From positions 106,491,044 to 106,555,043 of the forward strand of contig CM060708.1 of the NCBI GenBank assembly GCA_030686995.1: a DNA stretch of 64,000 bases. Reading direction: 5' to 3'. The position numbers were made by a program, and so were the translations under genes. This DNA comes from Artemisia argyi. Its lineage: Eukaryota > Streptophyta > Magnoliopsida > Asterales > Asteraceae. Below the pieces are notes generated by a model. The model ran no database searches, had not been told where the DNA came from, and was given only the letters and a program-made list of their open reading frames with translations. Positions 43,401 to 53,763 of this stretch are shown piece after piece (the stretch's first letter is position 1; every line of letters begins with the position of its first letter).

Positions 43401-46214
43401 AACCCTTAGTTTTAGGCTTCCTGTTTTTTTTGTTTAAGCATTAAAAACGTCAGATTTAATATAAGTTACTAAGTTAGTCAAAGATTTAGGGGACCAAATC
43501 AATGATTTAGGCATGTATGGGTTGAAATTGCCACCTTTAGCCTCATTATTGGTGCCAATGTTTCTCTTGCCATATCTTAGCTTTCTGATATAACTACCTT
43601 CACCCACCTTTTAGCAATAGAAGTTATTTCAAAAAAGAATGATTGTATAAGACTGAAGATGTAGAGGCTGACTTTCTCAGGGTTTATATGGAGAAAACAA
43701 AGATGTTTTGCAGTTAAATGATTGATTCATGATCAATTCTCTTTGCCAAAAAGCATTGCCTCATGAAGCTCTCTATTGATCACTTTGTTATGTTATAGCC
43801 ATTGAACTTTCTTAAAGAAGGTTTGTCCTTACAATTTTATGATTAGAAATTCTGGCTTAATTTAACTTAAGATGTGGAATATATACTATAACCCGTTCAT
43901 TTGCGTGTGTATATATAGTTAATTATAGCTAGACGTTAAGGGACTGCTGCCGATCTCATACTGATAGAATATTTATATGTTGAGTTGTAATCAGGGTGTT
44001 GACATACAACTTGGGCTTGCTATTGATAGTACCAAAGCCACGCTTGCAGTGAAAAGAAGGCTTGCTTGTGAGATGGTCAAGTATTGGCAGCAGGTAAATT
44101 ATTTCTGTATGATTTTTTTTTCTGGCGCACAGTCCATAATTAATGTTATGTGTTAAAATAGTAGAAGTAACATTTCGCTTCTGGTAATTAGCATTCTCTT
44201 TTTCAGTTAGTCAATGATTTGGTATAAATAGAAGCAACTTTCTGCTAATAGGATTAAAAAAAGGGTGCAGAAAAATGTGAATCATTTAGTAACGAATCTG
44301 ACATTCTTTTTTTCACCCATATATTATTGACTTCAGTTTTCTTACTAGTTGAAACATGGTAGAGGCATATGCAATTGTTAGATTCTCATTATTTTAATTA
44401 TTATTATGCAGGCCCAAGATAACATTACGAATCTTGCACTAGCAAATGGTTGGGGTGAGAAACACCGCTTTTATGTGAAATGGAAATATATTGAGGCCAA
44501 GGTACCATTTTCTAGTTTACTTCCTAATATAGGTGGTCTGGGAATGAAAGAAACTTTTTAAATTTGTTGTTGGTTAATCGATACCTAATGTTGGTATGAG
44601 GGTATCCACCATGTCCAAATTCTCAGGGTTTTTATATTTTAAAAGAAATGCATTATAAGCCATTAAGATCCATGTAACTTTTGCTATATAGAGCAGCCAC
44701 ACTAACCAAAGCTGCTAAATAAGTAATTCTTGTAAACTGAAAGTTGGCATCTATGTGATGAGCATAAAGGATAACATTCTACACTTACAATCCTTCTTGG
44801 GTTGCTGCAGAGATGTGTGTCCTGTGCAACTTGTGACAAATTAAATTGATTTAAGAATTCGACCTGTTGACTTATAAATGACATGACATGGGTAATGTTT
44901 TATCTGAACTTAACTAAAAGGGGACCGTGTCAATGGGTCAAACGGGTTGGAATTGGCCCAATGTATCTTTAAATGCATGCGTCCTCCTAAATATTAAAAA
45001 ATTAAAAAAATATATAAGTAAAAATAAAAAAATTAAATTAAAATCCAGTAAGCTGTTTTTGCAATCATATATGGTGCATGTTTTATTATTTAAAAAAAAA
45101 AACGAAGGAATTAAAGTTTATATGGCTAAAATAAGTACATATTGAAACAGGTATTATCGGGTTGACACCTATACACTCCGTTCCTACCTGTTTCAGTATG
45201 TACTCAATAATGACCAATTGTGACCTATACCCAACCCACAGTCAATGTTGCCCCTCTAGTTAAATGTCGGTAGTTTCTGGTTCTGAATCTTAGGTATTTA
45301 ACTAATTTGCAGCCTGTTTGTCACACATAGAAAAGATCCATCGTGTATACGCTCTAGTATGTTTCTGTAAAGCGTTATTTTTTCTGATAGATAAATGTTG
45401 CCTTCTTAAATATTACTTTAAGAAAATCTGTTTATACATTTTGTAGGCAGGGGCGTATTATTATCATGGATTGATTCTTGATGAAGGTAACACTGAAAAA
45501 TCACATGGGATGGCTGTATCCGCTTTACAAGCAGCAGATGAGTATCTGAAAGAAAGCAAAAGGGCATGTGAAGCTTTCAATACAGCAGTTCCTATCTCAA
45601 GGTGCAGCATCTTAATCTCTAGATGGATCCCTTGTAAATATCAGTCCTGATTGGGATTCCAATAAAAATATGCATGATGTTTTAACTAGTGTGTATATTG
45701 AGTAGCAGATTTAGAGGTCACCAAATGGCCAGGTCCGGCATGAAGGGTAACGGGTCAAAACGGGTAAATTAAAGAAAAAAATTGTAAATAATTGATGCAT
45801 GAAATGTGATTAAAGTATAATAATAATATCTAATTTATTTTATTAAACAACGTGGGAGCTTGTATGCTTTCTAAATACAGTTTGGTTAACTTTGGACCTG
45901 TTTAAGATGTTTCCTTTTTAGCTACGTTTTACCCATTTGACTTGTTAGGTAAAAATTTATCCCAAATTGATCCATTCACAAATAAATTGGATAAAAATTG
46001 CCACCTCTAATTAGATGTTAAAATAATAAGTGTGAAATGGTTATTTTATTCTTTAACTATAGAAAACAAGAAGCGCTTTACTTCACAAAACATCACTTTG
46101 GCTACACTATATATATATATATACATATATATACATATATATGTATATACATATATATATACATATATATGTATATACATATATATACATATATATGTAT
46201 ATACATATATATGT

Positions 46215-46257
<43 letters not shown>

Positions 46258-46298
46258 CATGTATATATATATATATACATATATATACATATATATAC

Positions 46299-46369
<71 letters not shown>

Positions 46370-47818
46370 TATATACATATGTATATATATATTAGTGTAT
46401 CTTTATTTTCAGAACCCTGTTAAGTGCGGGAACTGCGAGAACTCCAATTTTGCATTAGAAAACATGCATGTTCATATAAAACATGTATGTTTTCTTACAT
46501 ACACCTTAATACACATACATGCATAACATACATGTTCATATAAAAACCTCTTTAGTGCAATAGATCAATGCAAAATGGTTTTAATTTTTAGAACCCTGTT
46601 AAGTGCGGGAACTGCGAGAACTCTAATTATGCATTAGAGAACTCTAATATATATATATATTTTGGTTGAATGGTTGCAGTCGTTCTGAATTAGTATTGAA
46701 TACGAAGTTTCCATGCTGGATACATGTTTGCTAACAGCACAAGAAATCAAAATCAATTTTGTTAACCTAATTCGCTGGATTTATTATTTTTTAAATTCTA
46801 ATTTCATCACAATATTAGTCCTTCAAGAATGCAATAGAAGGTTCTTTGTAATGTGCGATGTTACAGAACGTTGTTTCCAAACTTGATTTTATGTTCTGAT
46901 GCAGAACTCCACCTCTTTGGGGAACTATGAAGTATCTCTCTGAAAAAATTCCGAAAGACACTTCTAGCAAAGTGCGGATCAACCGGGATTTATACACATA
47001 TGAAAAGTAAGTCTTTAGTCGATTTCACTTTAGTGTTGTCTATGGTTTCCTCACCTGTACATGCGTGCAAATATGCACTCACACATATAAATACATGCAT
47101 ACATATGTGAAAATGCATTCGTAAACAGTTATGTTACTTCCATTTTGCGGCATGAGCTGCTGCTAACATGAACTAGAGGTGACATTTTCGACCCGTTTGC
47201 GTAGGAATGGGTTGTTTTGTTCTTAAATCACAGAACAGTTATTTATAAATTATAATGCATATCGCTTCCTAAATTGTCTGTATCAAAGATTTTGGTTATT
47301 ATGTAATTGTGGTTTTTGTAATCGTAATTACATTTTCTCCAGTACTAAAAGCGACCCATTTTAACTCGAACCCGCTTTGTTAATCAACCCTCACATCCTA
47401 ACTTTTAAATATTTTCATATTTTCATTTTTTTTTTTTTTTTTTTTTTTTTAAGTTAATACTTTTACATTTAATAAATTTTTTCACATAATGACTGGTAGA
47501 CGGGCAACAAGCTGCGCCGCCACCCCTTTCTGAATAGCAAAACCAAACCTACTAAACACAAATCCTTGCCCCTGGGGGGTCGAATAATTTTGCTAGATGG
47601 GCAACATATTTGCTTTTTTTTTTTTTTTTTTTTTTGTGGTGTGATTGAACCCTTTACTAATGTAACCCAAAAATGATTGTAGAATCATGGAAACAGCGCC
47701 AACACTACCTGATTTTGCTTTAGCCCTGAAGCCGGATGAATATCAACTCCCCGAAGTCGACTCCTCATGGAACCATGAAAACGTCAACAAGGGGCACATT
47801 GGCAACAACAAAGATTAA
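40424..47818 (+). CDS. BRO1-domain protein, 421 residues, 11 coding exons
   Basis: Coding exons: 40424-40673, 40752-40826, 41193-41251, 41361-41496, 41849-41945, 42033-42099, 43995-44093, 44412-44501, 45447-45601, 46905-47006 and 47683-47818. All borders are GT-AG and the total is 1266 nt with an intact frame. The protein starts [10 protein letters not shown], an N-myristoylation signal with a palmitoylatable Cys3, so it should be membrane-anchored without a transmembrane segment. The rest follows the boomerang-shaped BRO1 fold of ALIX/BROX proteins: [109 protein letters not shown], and the C-terminal [16 protein letters not shown]1 domains generally bind ESCRT-III at endosomes. Arabidopsis has several short BROX-like proteins of this length with the MGC start. 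No proline-rich or V domain is present, as in BROX. It appears fully functional. Confidence 0.95.
42100..43994 (+). other. Longest coding-region intron, 1895 bp, with a 127-bp tandem duplication
   Basis: 42483-42609 and 42610-42736 are direct repeats differing at about two positions (aataagcacaatcg...ttctttctgtc). Further on, ccagtggcggaacttg (about 43337) followed by gggagggc-type sequence looks like the end of a DNA transposon remnant. No exon was missed: the flanking exons join in frame. Confidence 0.8.
44900..45265. repeat. MITE-like insertion in the intron before exon 10
   Basis: It contains ggtcaaacgggtt on the left and aacaggtattatcgggttgacacc with cctgtttcagtatgtac on the right, phrases shared by other intron insertions of this gene (about 40895-41125, 45711-46009, 47171-47400). 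Ends are not defined. Confidence 0.35.
45711..46009. mobile_element. MITE-like element in intron 10 of the BRO1-domain gene
   Basis: It begins agaggtcaccaaatggcc and ends aaaattgccacctct, an imperfect inverted terminal repeat of about 10 bp (agaggtg...). The interior holds aacgggtcaaaacgggt near the left and acccatttgacttgtta near the right, in inverse relation. A related start (agaggtgacattttcgacccg) occurs at 47175 in the next intron. No clear target duplication. Confidence 0.5.
46108..46396. repeat. Compound (TA)n/(TACATA)n microsatellite in intron 10
   Basis: About 290 bp of alternating ta with interspersed tacata and tgtata units. It gives long spurious Tyr/Ile frames on both strands that should not be annotated as genes. 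Confidence 0.97.
46412..46640 (+). repeat. Two copies of a ~50-bp phrase after the microsatellite
   Basis: agaaccctgttaagtgcggg followed by aactgcgagaactc and a gcattaga tail occurs at about 46412 and 46591. The copies are about 180 bp apart and are otherwise flanked by different sequence. Origin unknown, probably part of a DNA element. Confidence 0.7.
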
Positions 47819-48370
47819 GGAAAGCCAAAACATGGATCATACCCTTCCATTGTCACTCCAGCAACTCCATTTTTTATGTCTCATTTTGTTGGTGAGTTTG
47901 TTAAAAAGCGTTTATCAACCGTTCATAATAGCAAGGTTTGTATGTATACTATATATAGAACAAGTGTTTAATATGAAATATCAAACATGGACAGTGTTGA
48001 GATCTCTGTGTAAAGACCAACACCATTTCCTTTTAGATGTGTCAAATAATATATATATATTGTGATTATTGCAGTATACTTTGTATCTTGGTACTAAAAG
48101 ATCTTCGGTCTAGCGATATATGTGTGAGATTTGTGTCCTGGATCAAACTTGTGGTTTATTTGAGTTTGTGAAATTATATAATAAGGTGTGTGTAAGTTGG
48201 TCTTTAAAAAAAATTGTACATTTGTGTCATCGATTCATAAGTGCACATTTAACAATGTACTGTACTGAATTTGGATTCGTCTGAAATATCTTGTCATGGA
48301 TGGATCATGGATGTAGAAAGACTGGCGTGCATACTGGTCTGGTGCTATTGAGGGTACCCCCACTGATATT
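47819..48370 (+). other. 3' UTR and downstream sequence of the BRO1-domain gene
   Basis: No further ORF of note. AT-rich tracts (ataatatatatatattgtg near 48047) and tataataaggtgtg (about 48177) are possible polyadenylation elements; the cleavage site cannot be fixed. The stretch ends at the target duplication atatt (48366-48370) of the next element. Confidence 0.5.
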
Positions 48371-48690
48371 TGTAACACACGTTTAGAAATCACTAGAAAT
48401 GAAAACGTGATCAACAATTGCAACAACTCAATTAAGAACCTAATGAACAAGAAATAGATTCGAAACTGGATTGTTATTAGTAAGATGAATTGTACAGAGT
48501 ATTACAAGAATTGAGAGAGAGAATTGTAACTAATCAAGAATGAATAGAAATGATACAAGTGAAGGTTTAAGTAGTGAAAGTTGGTTAACAGAATTTGGCG
48601 CCAAAGAAACTATTATGAAAGTTGTCATCTTAAGTCCTCTGACTTGCATTAATTGCTAAAGTGATCCTTTGTTGACTTTGACTCGTAACA
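48371..48690 (-). repeat. Chromovirus 3' LTR (320 bp)
   Basis: Minus-strand start TGTTACGAGTC, end CGTGTGTTACA. The adjacent interior reads GGAGAAGGGATT just before it, the polypurine tract. It holds the palindrome tttggcgccaaa at 48594-48605. Confidence 0.95.
48594..48605. promoter_or_regulatory. Palindromic E2F-type site in the LTR
   Basis: TTTGGCGCCAAA is a perfect 12-bp palindrome formed by two overlapping TTTGGCGC E2F consensus sites. The 5' LTR carries the same site at 53664-53675. E2F factors drive S-phase genes in plants. Confidence 0.7.
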
Positions 48691-48720
48691 AATCCCTTCT
48701 CCTTCAAACAATGCTTGTCC

Positions 48721-50385
48721 TCAAGCTTGGGTTGCAAATTCAGGATACCTTTGTAGCAAGTCATTAAGATTCTCCCAAGTAGCATCTTCATCAGTATGGT
48801 TTGACCACTTCACCAATGCATAAACCACAGCCCTGTTGTTGACTTTTGCAAGTTTTCTGTCCAAAATAGCAATAGGTTCAGCTGCCAACAACCCATTTGG
48901 ACCACAGTGAGGTAATATCCCCATCTTATTATCACTTCCTTTGCACACTTTTAACTGTGAAACATGGAAGACTTGATGTATTTGACTTGTTGCAGGCAAT
49001 TCCAATTTGTAAGCAACTTTCCCAATCTTTTCCAGGATCATAAATGGACCATAATATTTGGATGATAGTTTATGCTGATGTTCTTTCCTTATAGTCACTT
49101 GCCTGTGGGGTTGAAGCTTCAAATACACCCACATTCCAACTTCCAATTCCCTATCACTTCTATGCTTGTTAGCCTGATTCACCATTCTATCTTGAGCTCT
49201 TTGTAAATGAAACTTTAACATTTGTAATGAACTTTCTCTAGCTTGCATTGACCTGTCCACTGCCTCAACAACACTATCTCCTGGCACATAAGGAACATGA
49301 GTGGGTGGCTTTTGACCATAAACAGCTTCATAGGGTGTTGTATTGATAGATGAATGGAAGTTGGTATTGTACCAAAATTCTGCCATAGGTAACCAAACAG
49401 TCCAATCTTTTGGCCTTTCACCAGTCATACATCTGAGATAACACTCCAAACACTTGTTCACAATTTCAATTTGTCCATCTGTTTGTGGATGATAAGCTGT
49501 GGAGAGGTTAAGCTGTACCTTCAGTGTTTTAAACAAGGATTGCCAGAAATGACTCAGGAAAATTGTATCTCTGTCACTAACAATAGATTCAGGTAGTCCA
49601 TGCAGCCTGTACATATGATCAAGAAACAATTGTGCCACTGTACTTGCAGTAAAAGGATGTTGCATAGCAATGAAATGAGCCTGTTTGGACAATCTATCAA
49701 CCACCACTAGAATCACTGTCTTTCCCTGTGAACTAGGTAATTTAACAATGAAATCCATGGAAATTGAGGACCAAATTTTCTCTGGTATAGGTAAGGGTTG
49801 CAAAAGTCCAGGATAAGCTGCCAAATCAGGTTTCTCCCTTTGACACACATCACATTCTCTTACAAACTGTTTGACCATCTTTTGCATACCCTTCCAATAG
49901 AACATACTTTTGAGCCTGTGCAGAGTTACTGTAGAACCTGAATGTCCCCCTATAGCATCAGAATGGTAATATTGAATGATGGTTTTTCTCAGTTGTACAT
50001 CACCCCCCACCACTAACTTGCCTTTTCTTCTCAACAGCCCATCCACCATTGCAAATTTATCTTTAGTGTAACTGTTGTTATGTATCTGTTGAATCACTCT
50101 TTGCAATTTCACATCCTGCTCCCAACTAGCTTTTATTTGTTGCAGCAAATCAGAAGCAATGGAAGTAAGAACCACAACATTCAATTCCACTCCACTGGAC
50201 ACTCTTGACAAAGCATCAGCTACCACATTCTCAGAACCACTTTTATAAGAAATCTCATAGTCAAATCCCAACAACTTAGGTAACCACTTGACTTGAAAAG
50301 GAGTAGTCAACCTCTGTCCCAACAAATACTTGAGACTAAAATGATCTGTTTTGATTTTGAAGTGTCTAACAAATACCCTCTCCAT
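48721..50385 (-). CDS. pol: Chromovirus RNase H C-terminal part, integrase and chromodomain
   Basis: 554 codons open. It starts inside RNase H (FKIKTDHFSLKYLLGQRLTTPFQ, NVVADALSR), followed by the HHCC zinc domain (GGHSGSTVTLHRLKSMFYW... CDVCQREKPD), the integrase core with its DDE residues (SMDFIVKLP, SDRDTIFLSHFW, TDGQIEIVNKCLE), and a C-terminal region ending in a chromodomain (RAVVYALVKWSNHTDEDATWE). The chromodomain in chromoviruses is thought to direct integration to particular chromatin. The frame belongs to the same polyprotein as the upstream ORF; a one-base change at about 50360 separates them. The first methionine is therefore not a real start. Confidence 0.93.
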   Translation of the reverse strand: MERVFVRHFKIKTDHFSLKYLLGQRLTTPFQVKWLPKLLGFDYEISYKSGSENVVADALSRVSSGVELNVVVLTSIASDLLQQIKASWEQDVKLQRVIQQIHNNSYTKDKFAMVDGLLRRKGKLVVGGDVQLRKTIIQYYHSDAIGGHSGSTVTLHRLKSMFYWKGMQKMVKQFVRECDVCQREKPDLAAYPGLLQPLPIPEKIWSSISMDFIVKLPSSQGKTVILVVVDRLSKQAHFIAMQHPFTASTVAQLFLDHMYRLHGLPESIVSDRDTIFLSHFWQSLFKTLKVQLNLSTAYHPQTDGQIEIVNKCLECYLRCMTGERPKDWTVWLPMAEFWYNTNFHSSINTTPYEAVYGQKPPTHVPYVPGDSVVEAVDRSMQARESSLQMLKFHLQRAQDRMVNQANKHRSDRELEVGMWVYLKLQPHRQVTIRKEHQHKLSSKYYGPFMILEKIGKVAYKLELPATSQIHQVFHVSQLKVCKGSDNKMGILPHCGPNGLLAAEPIAILDRKLAKVNNRAVVYALVKWSNHTDEDATWENLNDLLQRYPEFATQA

Positions 50386-53159
50386 TTATCTAATGCCATC
50401 AAAACTGCCAAGAATTCTTTTTCATATGTGGAAAGGGCTTGATATTTTGGTGAAAGAGTCTTACTTAAAAAAGCAATGGGGTGTCCTTCTTGTTGTAAAA
50501 CAGCTCCAATTCCCACTCCTGAAGCATCTGTTTCCACTGTGAACACTTTGTTGAAATTTGGCATAGCTAAAACTGGTGATTGGGACATAGATCTTTTAAG
50601 TGCTTCAAAGGCCTCTTGTGCAGCTTCACTCCATTGAAAAGCATCCTTTTTGAGTAATTCTGTCAATGGTTTACTTATAACAGCATAGTTTCTAATGAAC
50701 TTCCTATAATATCCAGTCAGACCCAAGAATCCTTTGAGTTGTTTCACATTCTTAGGAACAGGCCAATCTTGCATTGCTTGTATTTTGGAAGGATCAGTAG
50801 CTACACCCTTGTCTGAAATAATATGACCCAAATATTCCACACTTGTAGCAGCAAAAACACATTTGCTTCTCTTTGCAAACAAGGAATTTTCCTTCATAAC
50901 TTCCAGTACTTGTCTCAAATGAATAATATGGTTACTCAAACTATCACTGTATACCAGAATATCATCAAAAAAGACTAAAACAAACTTCCTCAAAAACTCC
51001 TTGAACACTGAATTCATCAAAGATTGGAATGTGGAAGGAGCATTAGTAAGTCCAAATGGCTTTACTAAAAACTCATAATGTCCTTCATGTGTTCTAAATG
51101 CTATTTTATACACATCCCCTTCATCCATTCTGATTTGATGATATCCTGACCTTAAATCCAGTTTTGAAAATAACTTAAAACCATGAAGCTCATCAATCAA
51201 CTCTTCCACAACTGGTATTGGAAATTTATCTTTGACTGTGGCCTTATTCAGTTGTCTATAATCCACACACATTCTCCAATTACCATCTTTCTTTTTGACC
51301 ATTACTATGGGTGATGAGAATGGACTTTGACTATTTATAATCACCCCTGCATCTAGTAATTCTTTCACCATCACTTCAATAGCATCTTTCTGGTTAGGTG
51401 GGTGCTTATAAGGTCTTATGTTAACAGGATGAGTATTTGGCACAAGTGGTATCTTATGATCATGAGATATGTGAGGTGGTAACTCTTTAGGTACATCAAA
51501 AACTGACTCAAATTCATCCAAGACTTGTTGAATTTCCTTGTCACTACCCACTTTGGACTCCATTTGTAACACAGTAGCAGAATAATCACAAACAGTTATG
51601 GCAGACAATTCAGAACTAATCATTCTACTCTTCTCTTTGGTTTTACCTTGCATCCACTTGAGTGTTATCTGATGGGTTCCCCTGAGCACTATTTTGGTGC
51701 CTTTGTAAATATATTCCATAACCAAGTTCTTAAAATGACATCTAACCCATCCTAGTGTTGACAACCACTGTATACCAAGCACCATTTCACAACCCCCCAA
51801 TGGTAAAATCAACACATCAGAAGTGTAACTAATACCTTGAAACTCCCAAGTGAAATTCTTACATTCATATAAACTACTCATCACATTACCATTAGCCACT
51901 GAAACTTCCAAGGGACAAATTCTGCTCAATCTACAACCTAACTTTTTAGCAGTGTTTAAGTCTAAAAAGTTATGTGTACTTCCTGAATCCACCAACACAT
52001 GCAACATGTTCTTCCTTACATAACCTCTGACCCTCATTGTTTTATAAGTATTCACACCATTTAAAGCATTCAAAGAAATGAGTGGAGGCTCATCAATCAA
52101 ACTAGTATAAGAATTCACCACACCTTCTTCAGTTAACACTAAATCCTCATCTTCACTTTCTACTTCATCACCTATTATTTCTAAAGAATACAACTGGCCA
52201 CTGCACTTATGCCCAGGTGTATACTTTTGATCACAATAGAAACATAGTTGTTTTGCCCTTTTTTCTTCCAATTCCTGTGGTGTCAATCTCTTAAACTGCC
52301 TATTTGGTACAAATCTGTTGTTATTAACAGGCACAACTTGATTACTCCTAAAATGGTTATTCACATTCCTGTTATTTTTACCATTTACCACATTTGGTCT
52401 AGGAGTATTCAACAATGGTGTGTTTCTACTTTTACTCACTGAATTATTAGCTTCTTGCAATTTTGCCAAATTAAACACATCAATTAAAGTAGCAGGTGCA
52501 AACATCCTAACCATATAAGCAATCTCATCCTTTAACCCACCAATGAACAAACTAACAGTATAATTCTCAGGCAATTGCAACTCAACTTTATTCAACAAAG
52601 CCTCAAAAGAATCTTGGTATACCTGCACACTGGAAGTCTGTTTCAAATTCTTGAGTTCCATCACTGGATCAGCAAAGACTGACTCAAATCTCTTTCTCAC
52701 ATGAGTTTCATACACATTCCAAGTCATTACTGCCCCATACCTTTTCATAAACTGTGTATGCCACACAAGAGCCTTATCAAACACATGCATGGATACCAAC
52801 CTAATCTTTTCTTCATCATTCACCACATAATCCATCTCAAAGAACCTCTGTACTCTATACAACCACCCTTGCACATCATCTCCATCAAACTTAGGGAACT
52901 CTATCTTTGACAACCTACCATAATGTCCCCCATTTTGACCATTGTTATGCGTATTAGGAGCACCAAGAACCACTCTTCTTTGACTGGAACCCTCATCTCC
53001 ATTGAGTCGTTCTTTAATGATCCTCATGTCATCAGTAAGTGTAGCCACAGATCCTGCTAATGCGGCTATCTGACTAGCTAAGCTCTCAACAGTATGTACT
53101 TCAGTATTGGGACCTTCTTGTCGTAAAGAACCATTTAGAACTGATCTTGTTTCCACCAT
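50307..53159 (-). CDS. gag-pol: Chromovirus gag, protease, RT and start of RNase H
   Basis: 950 codons from ATG 53157-53159 (MVETRSVLNGSLRQEG). Gag core about residues 85-240 (IEFPKFDGDDVQGWLYRVQ); zinc knuckle near 305 (CFYCDQKYTPGHKC); protease near 385 with intact VDSGSTHNF; RT about 590-780 with DLRSGYHQIRM and VFFDDILVYS (FFDD variant of the YxDD box); RNase H start near 880 (TDASGVGIGAVL). After residue ~935 the frame leaves the family pattern (tail DTSKSKQIILVSS) because of the frameshift. All catalytic motifs seen are intact. Confidence 0.95.
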   Translation of the reverse strand: MVETRSVLNGSLRQEGPNTEVHTVESLASQIAALAGSVATLTDDMRIIKERLNGDEGSSQRRVVLGAPNTHNNGQNGGHYGRLSKIEFPKFDGDDVQGWLYRVQRFFEMDYVVNDEEKIRLVSMHVFDKALVWHTQFMKRYGAVMTWNVYETHVRKRFESVFADPVMELKNLKQTSSVQVYQDSFEALLNKVELQLPENYTVSLFIGGLKDEIAYMVRMFAPATLIDVFNLAKLQEANNSVSKSRNTPLLNTPRPNVVNGKNNRNVNNHFRSNQVVPVNNNRFVPNRQFKRLTPQELEEKRAKQLCFYCDQKYTPGHKCSGQLYSLEIIGDEVESEDEDLVLTEEGVVNSYTSLIDEPPLISLNALNGVNTYKTMRVRGYVRKNMLHVLVDSGSTHNFLDLNTAKKLGCRLSRICPLEVSVANGNVMSSLYECKNFTWEFQGISYTSDVLILPLGGCEMVLGIQWLSTLGWVRCHFKNLVMEYIYKGTKIVLRGTHQITLKWMQGKTKEKSRMISSELSAITVCDYSATVLQMESKVGSDKEIQQVLDEFESVFDVPKELPPHISHDHKIPLVPNTHPVNIRPYKHPPNQKDAIEVMVKELLDAGVIINSQSPFSSPIVMVKKKDGNWRMCVDYRQLNKATVKDKFPIPVVEELIDELHGFKLFSKLDLRSGYHQIRMDEGDVYKIAFRTHEGHYEFLVKPFGLTNAPSTFQSLMNSVFKEFLRKFVLVFFDDILVYSDSLSNHIIHLRQVLEVMKENSLFAKRSKCVFAATSVEYLGHIISDKGVATDPSKIQAMQDWPVPKNVKQLKGFLGLTGYYRKFIRNYAVISKPLTELLKKDAFQWSEAAQEAFEALKRSMSQSPVLAMPNFNKVFTVETDASGVGIGAVLQQEGHPIAFLSKTLSPKYQALSTYEKEFLAVLMALDKWRGYLLDTSKSKQIILVSSICWDRG

Positions 53160-53421
53160 TGTCTCTCTCTGTTCTCAACCACCACTGATTCAGTTACACC
53201 AGGACAATTAACCACCACACAAATCCTAACTAACGTATTTGTGAAATGGAAATGGAATGAATTAAGCAATGACGTCTTTGTGATTGGACAAATGGTCTAG
53301 AATGACCGGAATTGATGAATGTGTGATGGGTGATCAAAAGATCAAGATTTTCAATCGGTGTAACTGAAAGCTAACGGAATAACTGAATCTTTAACAGATT
53401 TCAGCCATTAATGGTGGTCAA

Positions 53422-53438
53422 GGATCGCTCTGATACCA
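53422..53438 (-). promoter_or_regulatory. Primer-binding site of the chromovirus
   Basis: Minus-strand TGGTATCAGAGCGATCC begins two bases after the 5' LTR. TGGTATCAGAGC pairs with the 3' end of initiator methionine tRNA. Confidence 0.92.
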
Positions 53439-53440
53439 AT

Positions 53441-53760
53441 TGTAACACACGTTTAGAAATCACTAGAAATGAAAACGTGATCAACAATTGCAACAACTCA
53501 ATTAAGAACCTAATGAACAAGAAATAGATTCGAAACTGGATTGTTATTAGTAAGATGAATTGTACAGAGTATTACAAGAATTGACAGAGAGAATTTTAAC
53601 TAATCAAGAATGAATAGAAATGATACAAGTGAAGGTTTAAGTAGTGAAAGTTGGTTAACAGAATTTGGCGCCAAAGAAACTATTATGAAAGTTGTCATCT
53701 TAAGTCCTCTGACTTGCATTAATTGCTAAAGTGATCCTTTGTTGACTTTGACTCGTAACA
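53441..53760 (-). repeat. Chromovirus 5' LTR (320 bp)
   Basis: Same as 48371-48690 except about two substitutions (gagagag/gacagag and attgtaac/attttaac). The three bases after it (aat) are followed at once by the TRIM LTR. Confidence 0.95.
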
Positions 53761-53763
53761 AAT

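Larger units (their letters stand above)
48371..53760 (-). mobile_element. Ty3/gypsy chromovirus, 5.4 kb, nearly intact
   Basis: LTRs of 320 bp (48371-48690 and 53441-53760) differ at about two positions, so the insertion is recent. Internal order on the minus strand is gag, protease, RT, RNase H, integrase and chromodomain, the Ty3/gypsy order. Polypurine tract and primer-binding site are intact. One frameshift separates the two long ORFs. The left side has target duplication atatt (48366-48370), but the matching copy lies beyond the adjacent TRIM (54298-54302), not at 53761. Confidence 0.95.

Noticed and set aside
46032..46526. Long Tyr/Ile-rich ORFs on both strands
   Set aside because: They are translations of a TA/TACATA microsatellite inside a spliced intron; no coding signal.
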